Assembly (NCBI RefSeq): GCF_000705555.1
Contig: NZ_JMQN01000011.1
Coordinates: forward strand, 248,001-312,000
DNA length: 64,000 nt
From: Marinobacterium lacunae
GTDB taxonomy: Bacteria; Pseudomonadota; Gammaproteobacteria; Pseudomonadales; Balneatricaceae
Direction: 5' to 3'
Position 1 is the first letter of the stretch. Each line of letters begins with the position of its first letter. A program made the translations under genes and the position numbers. The notes below the pieces were generated by a model that searched no databases, had not been told where the DNA came from, and worked only from the letters and a program-made list of their open reading frames with translations. Shown here piece by piece: positions 1 to 8,238 of the stretch.

Positions 1-78
1 TCCCCATGATCTTAAGCAACCACACTCTTATGGTAGTATCACCTGTTGAGTACCCGCCTTCCATGAAAGTTCTACGCC

Positions 79-2613
79 ATGCAACCTTTGCCGATCGACG
101 CCATCCTGCCCGAATTGCAGCGCACTCTCGCCAGCCACCACGAAGCGGTTCTTGAAGCCCCGCCGGGAGCCGGTAAAACAACGCGCGTGCCGCTTGCACT
201 GCTTAACGAGAGCTGGCTTCAAGGGCAGAAAATTCTGATGCTGGAGCCTCGACGACTGGCCGCGCGTGCAGCCGCCGAGCAGCTCGCACGGCAGCTGGGC
301 GAAAAAGCCGGCGAAACCGTCGGTTATCGCGTCCGACTGGACAACTGCATCAGCGAACGTACCCGCATAGAGGTCGTCACTGAAGGTATCCTGACCCGCA
401 TGCTGCAAACAGACCCCGCACTTGAAGGGGTGGGTTTGCTGATTTTCGACGAGTTTCACGAACGCAGTCTCGATGCTGACCTTGGCCTCGCACTGGCATT
501 GCAGGGGCGCGAGCTGCTCAGAGATGATCCCCCTCTGAAACTGCTGATCATGTCAGCAACGCTTGATGGTGAGGCCATCGCCGGGCTGCTCGGCAACGCC
601 CCCGTCGTGCGCTCTCAAGGCCGCAGTTACCCGGTGCACACACTCTATACCGGCGCGGCCGAATCCGGCGAGTGGATAGAGCCGCGTATCTGCAAGGTGA
701 TCGATCAGGCCCTGCTTGAACAGCACGGAAGCCTGCTGGTCTTTCTGCCGGGGCAAGGCGAGATACGCCGCGTACAGGCGTTGTTAGAGGAGCAACTGAG
801 CAACCGCCCCGACCTGATCCTCGCCCCCCTGTACGGCGATTTGTCACTGGATCAACAGCAACAGGCAATTGCGCCGGCCCCGGCGGGTAAACGAAAGATC
901 GTGCTGGCCACCGCCATTGCCGAAACCAGCCTTACAATCGAAGGTATCGACGTTGTCATCGATTCAGGGCTGTCACGACAGGCCGCGTTCGATCCGGCCA
1001 CCGGCATGAACCGCCTACACACACGTAGGGTGTCCGCGGCATCCGCAGCGCAGCGTGCAGGCCGCGCAGGACGTCTGGGCCCCGGCACCTGCTACCGCCT
1101 TTGGTCCCAAGGCCAGCAGGAACAACTCTCCCCCTTTACGGCGCCGGAGATGCAAACCGCCGATCTGGCTCCGCTGTCTCTAGCACTACTGGCCTGGGGA
1201 GTGGACAACCCCGATGAACTGAGCTGGCTTGATCCGCCACCGAAAGCGGCCTGGCAACAGGCGATCACCCTGCTTGAGAGGCTCGACGCCTGCCACATTC
1301 AGAGTGACGGTCGCCTGCGCCTTAGCGACTATGGCAACGAGATGGCCAAGCTGCCCACCCACCCGCGCCTGGCCCACCTTCTGCTGACCGGCGTTAAGCA
1401 TGGACTGCTGCCACTGGCCGCCGATATTGCTGCCCTACTGAGCGAGCGCGACCCGCTTCACGAAGGCGGCAGCGATCTTTACCTGCGCCTTGACTGGCTA
1501 CACCAGCGCCCTGGCCAACAGAACTCGGGTAGTCAGCGCGCCCTGCATCAGCGTCTTAAACAGCTGAGCACGCAATACCGTCGGCTGGCACAGGATACAG
1601 AGGTTGCATCCTGCAACGTGGACAACCCAGGTGATCCCCGCTGGATCGGGTTTCTGCTGGCCGCCGCCTACCCCGATCGCATCGCCCAGACCCGCAAAAA
1701 CGGTGGTTCGCACTACCGTCTGGCCACGGGACGCGGCGCCGAACTGGAAGTGACCGACCCTCTGTGCCGCGAACCCTGGCTTGTCGTTGCAGAATTGAGC
1801 GGCCGTCAGGGTGACGCACGCGACCGTATACGACGCGCCTGCGCACTGAACCCTGCACTGTTCCAGCGCGAGCTGGCCGAACTGGTGCTCGAGGACGAGC
1901 GCGTCGAGTGGGATGAATCGCAGCAACGCCTCATCGCCGAACAGCAGCGCCGTGTCGGTGAGCTGGTGCTTGAACGCACGCCTCTGCCCTCCCCTTCACC
2001 GGATACACGCAACGGTGCCCTATGCCGATTGATTCGCAAGAAGGGGCTGAGCCTGCTGCCCTGGAACGAGGAGATCAACCTGTGGCGGGAACGCGTGGCG
2101 TTCTGTCATCAACATGATGATCAGGGGGGCTGGCCTGACCTGTCAGATTCAGCACTGCTCGACAGCCTAGAGCAGTGGCTCTCGCCCTGGCTGGACGGCG
2201 TCAGCCATATCAACCACTTTTCACGGCTGGACCTGTTCGCGATTCTGAAAACCCAACTACCCTGGCCTTTGCCGCAACAGCTGGACGAGCGGGCACCTGA
2301 GCGCATTCAGGTCCCCTCGGGTGCGCGCCTACGTATCGACTATAGCGAAACACCGCCGGTGCTCGCCGTAAAGCTGCAGGAGATGTTCGGCTGCACCGCA
2401 ACACCGGTTATCGGGTTCGGCGTGCGGTTAAAACTGCATCTACTCTCCCCCGCCCGCCGGCCACTTCAGGTCACGCAGGATCTGGAAGGGTTCTGGCGCA
2501 ATGGCTACGCGGAGGTCAAAAAGGAGATGAAAGGTCGCTATCCGAAGCACCCCTGGCCGGACAATCCACTGGAAGCCGTCGCCACGGCACGCACCAAGAA
2601 GGCCGGAGGCTGA
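79..2613 (+). CDS. hrpB: ATP-dependent RNA helicase HrpB
   Basis: A DEAH-type superfamily 2 helicase of 844 residues, the usual HrpB length. Walker A (PPGAGKTT) is near residues 28-35, the Walker B box reads DEFH near 124-127, the SAT motif is near 159, and motif VI (QRAGRAGR) is near 325-332. The C-terminal half matches the HrpB-specific extension. HrpB proteins are cytoplasmic RNA-dependent ATPases whose precise substrate is poorly defined. No strong Shine-Dalgarno precedes the ATG at 79, and only 78 bases of upstream sequence are in the window, so the start is the likely but not certain one. The gene ends 64 bases before the next small ORF. Confidence 0.96.
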   Translation: MQPLPIDAILPELQRTLASHHEAVLEAPPGAGKTTRVPLALLNESWLQGQKILMLEPRRLAARAAAEQLARQLGEKAGETVGYRVRLDNCISERTRIEVVTEGILTRMLQTDPALEGVGLLIFDEFHERSLDADLGLALALQGRELLRDDPPLKLLIMSATLDGEAIAGLLGNAPVVRSQGRSYPVHTLYTGAAESGEWIEPRICKVIDQALLEQHGSLLVFLPGQGEIRRVQALLEEQLSNRPDLILAPLYGDLSLDQQQQAIAPAPAGKRKIVLATAIAETSLTIEGIDVVIDSGLSRQAAFDPATGMNRLHTRRVSAASAAQRAGRAGRLGPGTCYRLWSQGQQEQLSPFTAPEMQTADLAPLSLALLAWGVDNPDELSWLDPPPKAAWQQAITLLERLDACHIQSDGRLRLSDYGNEMAKLPTHPRLAHLLLTGVKHGLLPLAADIAALLSERDPLHEGGSDLYLRLDWLHQRPGQQNSGSQRALHQRLKQLSTQYRRLAQDTEVASCNVDNPGDPRWIGFLLAAAYPDRIAQTRKNGGSHYRLATGRGAELEVTDPLCREPWLVVAELSGRQGDARDRIRRACALNPALFQRELAELVLEDERVEWDESQQRLIAEQQRRVGELVLERTPLPSPSPDTRNGALCRLIRKKGLSLLPWNEEINLWRERVAFCHQHDDQGGWPDLSDSALLDSLEQWLSPWLDGVSHINHFSRLDLFAILKTQLPWPLPQQLDERAPERIQVPSGARLRIDYSETPPVLAVKLQEMFGCTATPVIGFGVRLKLHLLSPARRPLQVTQDLEGFWRNGYAEVKKEMKGRYPKHPWPDNPLEAVATARTKKAGG

Positions 2614-2677
2614 GTTCATCGTTTGAGCGCGCTACAATGGCAACACTACACGTACACACGACGATACTGGATGAACG

Positions 2678-2830
2678 ATGATTGAACAGCCTACACCGCC
2701 CCAGGAAGGGGAGTGCTGCGAAAGCGAGTGCTCACCCTGTGTTTGGGACACCTACTACGAAGAGATGGCCCTATGGCGCCAGGCCGAAGCTGAGCGCAAG
2801 GCCCGCGAAGCTCGAGACAGCGAAGAGTAG
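2678..2830 (+). CDS. Small Cys-rich oxidoreductase-like domain protein
   Basis: A 50-residue ORF (ATG 2678, TAG 2828). It carries a compact cysteine cluster, ECCESECSPCVWDTYYEEM, followed by a charged helix rich in Ala, Glu and Arg. The pattern CxxC-VWDxYxEE is what I know from the short 'oxidoreductase-like protein, N-terminal' family, which has no proven biochemical role. It stops five bases before the AraC-type gene, so the two are probably co-transcribed. A TACAAT hexamer lies about 40 bases upstream, but I see no matching -35. The family assignment rests on the cysteine/tryptophan pattern only; the ORF itself is quite believable. Confidence 0.72.
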   Translation: MIEQPTPPQEGECCESECSPCVWDTYYEEMALWRQAEAERKAREARDSEE

Positions 2831-2835
2831 TCCGC

Positions 2836-3564
2836 ATGAAGCCCTGTCTTGAGCTGCGCAGCTATCGTGACGAAATCGACCGGCACAGTCACGGCTATCA
2901 CCAGCTGATTCTGCCTCTAAGCGGCACACTGGCGCTCGAAATCGATGGCCATCAGGGAACGGTCGAAGCACACCGCTGCGCGGTTATCCACACTGGCGCG
3001 GAGCACTGTTTTCAAGCCAAGGGGGGCAACCGGTTTCTGGTCGCCGATCTGCCGCTTATGGCTGAGGATAAGATCGAACAACTACCCGCGTTCCTATCCT
3101 TGAATGGAGAGTCGCTTGAGTACGCCGAATTTCTCGCCCGCCTGCTGAGCAACGGCAAACTCACGGCACCACTGCAGCAATCAAGCAGTCATCTATTGAT
3201 CGACCTGCTGCTGACCAGCAACACCCTTGCCTCCCCCGCCATAGACCAACGCATCCTGGCGGTTCGGAACTATATCGATCAACACTTCAGCGATCCGATC
3301 CCGTTATCCACCCTTGGATCACTGGTTCATCTGAGCCAGCGTCAACTCAACACTCTATTCCGACGCGAGTACGGTTGTTCGCCCTCTGATTACCTGCTGC
3401 GGGTACGCATGGAGCACGCACGTTCTTGGCTGATCAGTAGCGAGGACAGCATACAGCGCGTTGCCGAGCGTAGTGGCTACAGTAATCTGGCTGCATTCAG
3501 CGACCGCTTCAAACGCCACTTCGGCCTATCGCCCCGGCATTACCGCTCATCAATCATCCATTAA
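2836..3564 (+). CDS. AraC family transcriptional regulator
   Basis: A 242-residue regulator. The N-terminal part looks like a cupin-type sensor (HSHGYHQLILPLSGTL near residues 16-33). The C-terminal ~100 residues are an AraC/XylS double helix-turn-helix, with the family signature around SGYSNLAAFSDRFKRHFG and the closing SPRHYR. It begins five bases after the small Cys-rich ORF and ends 99 bases before a DMT-type exporter on the same strand. Local regulators of exporters are often placed this way, so I infer that it controls the downstream transporter. Ligand unknown. Confidence 0.9.
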   Translation: MKPCLELRSYRDEIDRHSHGYHQLILPLSGTLALEIDGHQGTVEAHRCAVIHTGAEHCFQAKGGNRFLVADLPLMAEDKIEQLPAFLSLNGESLEYAEFLARLLSNGKLTAPLQQSSSHLLIDLLLTSNTLASPAIDQRILAVRNYIDQHFSDPIPLSTLGSLVHLSQRQLNTLFRREYGCSPSDYLLRVRMEHARSWLISSEDSIQRVAERSGYSNLAAFSDRFKRHFGLSPRHYRSSIIH

Positions 3565-3663
3565 CCGCCATTACGGCAAACAACTGTGCCCATCCGGCAA
3601 AGACTCGATCGTCTGAGCGCGATAAGATCAGCGCATTCCTTTGCTGAGCATTGAGCCAACATC

Positions 3664-4569
3664 ATGAACACCCGCTCCGCCACGTTGATCGGCAGCATAT
3701 CCATCCTGCTTTGGGGCACCCTTGCTCTCATGACACGCTGGACCGACGCCCGCATCCCCCCGTTTCAGCTACTGGCGATGACCTTCACGCTGGCCTGGTT
3801 ACTGATGCAAACCCGCTGGTGGCTGCGCGGCGAAAGCGGCGTGCGTTTCCTGCGCCAGCCGTTGCCCGTCTGGCTGCTCGGCATCGGCGGACTTTTCGGC
3901 TACCACCTGTTCTACTTTATCGCGCTGGCCAAGGCACCTGCGGCCGAAGCGGGCCTGATCGCCTACCTCTGGCCACTGCTGATCGTACTCTTGTCGGCAC
4001 TGCTTCCGGGTGAGCGCCTCAGAACCGCACACATTCTGGGCGCCGTACTGGCAGCGTCCGGCAGCGCTCTGTTGCTGATCAACAATGACACCGGCTTTAG
4101 CGATGAACACAGCCTTGGCTATCTGGCCGCCGGCGCCTGCGCCCTGATCTGGTCAAGCTATTCGGTACTGAGCCGTCGATTCTCGTCCGTCCCCACCGAT
4201 ACCGTGGGCTGGTACTGTGCAGGAACTGCGCTGCTGGGGCTGGTGTGCCACTGGCTGTTCGAGCAAACCGTATGGCCCGAACACAGCCTCCAGTGGGTCG
4301 GCATCATCGGGCTGGGGCTGGGGCCTGTCGGCATCGCCTTCCTGACCTGGGATATCGGCGTCAAGAAGGGCAACATTCAGCTGCTCGGCACTCTGGCCTA
4401 TGCAGCGCCACTGATCTCAACACTGCTGCTGATTCTGGCCGGAGAAGCCCAGGCATCGTCGCGATTGCTGCTGGCTTGTGTGCTCATTGTCGGCGGGTCG
4501 ATGGTGGCGGGCATTCGGTTAAGTCAGCGATGGAAACTTAAAATCCCGAAAAATAGCGGATCAGCCTAA
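3664..4569 (+). CDS. EamA/DMT family transporter (YddG-like)
   Basis: A 301-residue inner-membrane protein with about ten predicted hydrophobic helices in two EamA-like halves, ending in a short basic tail (LSQRWKLKIPK). The sequence resembles aromatic amino acid and drug/metabolite exporters of the YddG type: an opening SISILLWGTLALMTRWT and a central YLWPLLIVLLSALL. YddG itself exports aromatic amino acids in enterics; the substrate here is not shown by the sequence. The upstream AraC gene is its likely regulator. Start ATG 3664 has only a weak ribosome-binding site. Confidence 0.88.
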   Translation: MNTRSATLIGSISILLWGTLALMTRWTDARIPPFQLLAMTFTLAWLLMQTRWWLRGESGVRFLRQPLPVWLLGIGGLFGYHLFYFIALAKAPAAEAGLIAYLWPLLIVLLSALLPGERLRTAHILGAVLAASGSALLLINNDTGFSDEHSLGYLAAGACALIWSSYSVLSRRFSSVPTDTVGWYCAGTALLGLVCHWLFEQTVWPEHSLQWVGIIGLGLGPVGIAFLTWDIGVKKGNIQLLGTLAYAAPLISTLLLILAGEAQASSRLLLACVLIVGGSMVAGIRLSQRWKLKIPKNSGSA

Positions 4570-4730
4570 ATGGATGGGCCAGCGCGCCCTCCATTCGCAT
4601 CTTTCTGGTTCATGATTACGCTCAGACGCTATACAGCTGACAAGGCTTGTCGCGATTGTTGCCTCTAAGGCCCCAAAATGGGACTACTCATCGTTACCAA
4701 AAATAGAAATAAAACTTAATTAATCGATAA

Positions 4731-4760
4731 TTGTGTCAAATCTAAACGCATGACTAAGAT
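4731..4760 (+). promoter_or_regulatory. Possible sigma-70 promoter for the MFS gene
   Basis: TTGTGT at 4731-4736 and TAAGAT at 4755-4760 are 18 bases apart, in an AT-rich 232-base gap between the DMT exporter and the MFS gene. The distance to the ATG at 4802 would give a leader of about 35 bases. Both hexamers deviate from consensus, so this is only a candidate. Confidence 0.35.
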
Positions 4761-4801
4761 GCTCCGACAACAAAAACACGTATCTTTTATGAGGAACATC
4801 T

Positions 4802-6097
4802 ATGGCTGGGTCAGATACACTGACACTTGATGCTAACCGGGTGAGCACACTGTCAGACAAGAAAATCTACAAACTCGTAATCGCCTCCTCTATTGGCAAC
4901 GCCTTGGAGTGGTTTGACCTTATCGTCTACGGGTTCTTCGCGGCGACAATAGCAAAACTCTTCTTTCCTTCAGACAACGAAACCGTTTCACTCCTGCTAG
5001 CCTTGGGTAGTTTTGCCCTTTCCTATCTTATCCGTCCATTAGGCGCAGTCATCATAGGTTCCTACGCAGACCGGGTTGGCCGAAAAGCCGCCATGCTGCT
5101 GACAATATGGCTCATGATGATCGGCACCTTTCTAATCTCGGTTATGCCGACCTATGAAACGATCGGAATTCTGGCACCCATCGGCATCTTCGCAGCGCGC
5201 TTGATCCAGGGTTTTTCCGCGGGTGGCGAGTTCGGAACCGCGACAGCTCTCTTGGTTGAAAAAGCTCCACACAAAAAAGGGCTGATCTCCAGCTTCATGT
5301 TCGCCAGCCAGGGGGTCAGCGGGTTACTTGCCTCGGGTTTCGGCCTGCTGTTGACCACCACCCTTACGACTGATCAGTTACACGATTGGGGATGGCGAAT
5401 TCCTTTCCTGTTCGGTTTGCTGATCGGCCCGGTAGGACTCTACATACGCCGTCATATTGAAGAAGCGACCGAATTTAAACAATCAGAACCCCAATCCGCG
5501 CCTGTTAGCACACTGTTAAAACATCACAAGGGCAGCATTTTGATGGCCATCGGGGCGATGATGTTATCTACCTCCGTAAGCTATACCATCATTTACATGC
5601 CAACCTATGCGGTAAAGCAGCTAGGCCTAAGCGCATCCATCGGCTTCGGCGGCACACTGCTGAGCGGGATTATTCTGACGATTCTGACCCCGTTCGTCGG
5701 CCATTTGTCCGACCTTATCGGCCGCACCAAAGTGATGCTAACTGCATGCACCATTTTTGTAATCTCGATCGTTCCAGTTTTCTATTACCTGAGCCTGTAC
5801 CCTGCGCTTGCCACACTGTTCATGATGCTGACTTGGTTGAGCCTGCTGAAGGCCTTCTACTACGGAGGATTGCCCGCACTGCTCTCCGAGCTGTTCCCAA
5901 CCAGGGTACGGGCAACAGGAATGTCCCTGAGCTACAACATCGCGACAACGCTATTCGGCAGTGCTACACCGTTCTTCATCGCCTTGCTCATCAGCAGCAG
6001 CGGAAATAATCTGGCACCAAGTTTTTATCTCATCTTTACCAGTACCGTCAGCATGATTACGCTCCTGATCGTACGACATAAACGCTCAATCGGTTAA
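4802..6097 (+). CDS. MFS transporter, metabolite:H+ symporter (MHS) type
   Basis: A 431-residue, twelve-helix major facilitator. It shows MHS-family marks: GNALEWFDLIVYGFFA near the start, ADRVGRKAAM in the loop between helices 2 and 3, RLIQGFSAGGEFG near helix 4, and WGWRIPFLFG after helix 5. Relatives such as ProP and the dicarboxylate or aromatic-acid symporters import small organic solutes with protons. AGGAA six bases before the ATG supports the start. The gene lies upstream of the tryptophan-degradation operon but is separated from it by a strong terminator and a transposase remnant, so a shared substrate is only a guess. Its codons look AT-richer than those of the flanking genes. Confidence 0.92.
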   Translation: MAGSDTLTLDANRVSTLSDKKIYKLVIASSIGNALEWFDLIVYGFFAATIAKLFFPSDNETVSLLLALGSFALSYLIRPLGAVIIGSYADRVGRKAAMLLTIWLMMIGTFLISVMPTYETIGILAPIGIFAARLIQGFSAGGEFGTATALLVEKAPHKKGLISSFMFASQGVSGLLASGFGLLLTTTLTTDQLHDWGWRIPFLFGLLIGPVGLYIRRHIEEATEFKQSEPQSAPVSTLLKHHKGSILMAIGAMMLSTSVSYTIIYMPTYAVKQLGLSASIGFGGTLLSGIILTILTPFVGHLSDLIGRTKVMLTACTIFVISIVPVFYYLSLYPALATLFMMLTWLSLLKAFYYGGLPALLSELFPTRVRATGMSLSYNIATTLFGSATPFFIALLISSSGNNLAPSFYLIFTSTVSMITLLIVRHKRSIG

Positions 6098-6107
6098 GCA
6101 AAGCAAT

Positions 6108-6150
6108 AAAATAATAAAGGAGGGACAAACAAGCCCTCCTTTATTATTTT
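6108..6150. terminator. Strong bidirectional rho-independent terminator
   Basis: A perfect 17-base-pair inverted repeat (6108-6124 with 6134-6150) with a nine-base loop. The GC core GGAGGG/CCCTCC is flanked by A-rich and T-rich arms. It sits 10 bases after the MFS stop codon and should terminate transcription from both sides. Confidence 0.9.
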
Positions 6151-6301
6151 AGAAATCTTTAAAGCTTCTATTTACGCTGTTATCTACTCGTTAAAAGCTG
6201 CTATTTAATTAAAAATAAATTTGCTAAACGACGCATAAAACCACCTATTAAAGCAGCCAAAAATAGCTCATTCTCCACTAGGGAAGCTGTGAACAAGTCC
6301 T

Positions 6302-7079
6302 CCGCATGAGACAATCCCCGGCACAAACACATTGAGGATGTTCGGATGGATCAGCACCTGCTGGGACAGCACGGTTTAGCTCGCCAGATTTTTGAAGCTG
6401 TCAACCAGTGGCTGCCGGAAGCCGGCGTCCTGCTCAAAGAGGGCTCGCTGATTGATGCCACCATTATTGAGGCTCCGAGTTCGACCAAAAACAAAGCCGG
6501 TGAGCGTGATCCGGAGATGCATCAGACCAAGAAAGGGAATGAATGGCACTTTGGAATGAAGGCACATATCGGTGTTGATGCGCGAACCGGAGTCACTCAC
6601 AGTTTCACGACGACAGCGGCTCATGAGCACGATCTTAATCAGGCCGGTTATGTACTGCATGGTGATGAGGCCTTCATCTTCGCGGACACGGGATACCCTG
6701 GCGCGGAAAAACGGGATGAGTTGAAGCATGTTCGAGCTGATTGGCACATCGCAGAAAGACCGGGGACGCTCCGAGCTCTGAAAAAGCATCCCCGCATCAA
6801 CAAAGTCAGAATCCGTACCGAATATCTGAAGGCCAGTGTGCGGGCAAAAGTGGAGCATCCCTTCGGATCATCAAGTGCCAGTTTGGCTTTGTAAAAGCAC
6901 GTTATCGCGGCCTGACGAAAAACGACGGCAAGCTGGCTATGCTATTTGCGCTGGCCAACATTGTCCGTGTGGATCAGATGTTGAGAGCACAGGGTTACTC
7001 CGTCTGGACTGCCTTAAAGGGCAGTTCTGACCAATCTAATATAGGTAAATCCGCGCTACTGAAGGGGCTGCTCAGATAA
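6302..7079 (+). pseudogene. IS5-family transposase remnant (truncated, frameshifted)
   Basis: Two overlapping reading frames together give the C-terminal two thirds of an IS5-type DDE transposase. One frame (from about 6346) runs through [38 protein letters not shown] and [12 protein letters not shown] to VEHPF. The reading then shifts near 6862, where one C appears to be missing, and continues in another frame as [16 protein letters not shown] to [15 protein letters not shown], ending at 7079. The N-terminal ~85 residues usual in the family are absent; 6302-6345 holds only scrambled traces of the PDETTIL region. I could not find terminal inverted repeats or a target duplication. It is a dead insertion sequence. 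Confidence 0.88.
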
Positions 7080-7138
7080 GGATAGAGGATCAGCCCGGTA
7101 TCGCGAACTTAATCACAGGATTACTAGCAAAACTCTGG

Positions 7139-8065
7139 CTAAAAAGAGTTATCACGAACATCTGGCGCCTCTGCCCTTAGCAGCTGTTCCTCCAGAAAGT
7201 GCACAAAATACTGAATAATCTGCGGCAGCCTCCGTCCAGCCATCACCTGTATCTGTAAGCTACGCTGCCTTAATTGCGCATCGCTCATCGGTATCAGCAC
7301 CATACTGTCAATATCCGCCTGATCTCGAACGGATGCCGCTCCACACAGCGTGACCATGGCGTTATCTTTCCTCACCATGGCATAGATAGCGCCTAGCGAG
7401 TCACATGAAAAGTCGGGTACTACAGTGATGCCTGCTACATTACAGGCAATATCAAAAAGGTAACGCATGGTTGTCCCGTTTAGCGGCAGCGCCAAGGGAT
7501 AACCTTTAAGATCCGTGACGCTGAGCTGACTGCGACTTGCAAGAGGATGAGCAGACGGCATAAGTGCACAAATGGCACCCGCGTGGTTGGCAACAACCTC
7601 CACACCAATCATTGGCGCCAAACTGAATGTGATTGCGATATCTGCAGCGCCCTCCTTGACCAGTTCGGAAGCACGCGCAGAATCCACAACCTGCAGATCG
7701 AATTTAACGCCCGGATGAAAACTTCTAAACTCCCCGATCACACTCGGTAAAAAATGCCATCCTAGGCCGTCTGGGCACGCGACCCGGATACGGTGCTGCT
7801 GGAGAGCGTCTATCCCCCGCATTTTTGAGAGGACCTCATTAACTTCCAACTGATTGCGCAGAGCATAGGCCAGCAGCACTTCACCAGCTTCGGTTAACGA
7901 CATCCCCCGCGGGCGCCGCTCGAACAGCTTAAGTCCCAACTGGCTTTCCAAGTTACTGATCTGGCGACTTACCGCTGAAACCGCCACATGCAACTCTTCT
8001 GCCGCAGCCGAGAGAGTGCCTGTCGTGGCAACACTTTGAAAGAAACGCAGGTTTAGCTCTTTCAT
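7139..8065 (-). CDS. LysR family regulator, divergent from the kyn operon
   Basis: A 308-residue LysR-type regulator. The N-terminal helix-turn-helix runs from about residue 3 to 60 (LRFFQSVATTGTLSAAAEEL, then SAVSRQISNLESQLG), followed by a periplasmic-binding-like effector domain. I start it at the ATG ending at 8065 (MKELNLRF), which matches family alignments and has a GAGGGAG just upstream. An ATG at 8098 would add eleven residues but has no ribosome-binding site. It is divergent from the M20-kynA-kynB-kynU operon across a region with an 8-base inverted repeat, so it is the obvious candidate regulator of that operon. A tryptophan or kynurenine effector is inference. Confidence 0.9.
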   Translation of the reverse strand: MKELNLRFFQSVATTGTLSAAAEELHVAVSAVSRQISNLESQLGLKLFERRPRGMSLTEAGEVLLAYALRNQLEVNEVLSKMRGIDALQQHRIRVACPDGLGWHFLPSVIGEFRSFHPGVKFDLQVVDSARASELVKEGAADIAITFSLAPMIGVEVVANHAGAICALMPSAHPLASRSQLSVTDLKGYPLALPLNGTTMRYLFDIACNVAGITVVPDFSCDSLGAIYAMVRKDNAMVTLCGAASVRDQADIDSMVLIPMSDAQLRQRSLQIQVMAGRRLPQIIQYFVHFLEEQLLRAEAPDVRDNSF

Positions 8066-8120
8066 ACTCCCTCGCTGATCTGTCACCGGTCTGGGCATGC
8101 GCCCATGAGCGTTCGCTCAG

Positions 8121-8139
8121 GTTTCTAATATTTAGAAAC
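8121..8139. promoter_or_regulatory. Palindromic operator-like site between LysR and kyn operon
   Basis: GTTTCTAA, three bases (TAT), TTAGAAAC: a perfect 8-base inverted repeat in the 173-base divergent intergenic region. The half site TAGAAAC occurs again at 8174-8180, closer to the operon. Dyads of this kind, with a T and A at the half-site ends and a second half site downstream, are what LysR regulators bind. Assignment to the adjacent LysR protein is inference. Confidence 0.6.
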
Positions 8140-8238
8140 TATCATTGATATATTAATTATTGTTGCAAATCAATAGAAACCTTAATCTTAAGTCATATTC
8201 ACTATGACGTTTAACTTATCTCTCCTGCTGGACTTTTT

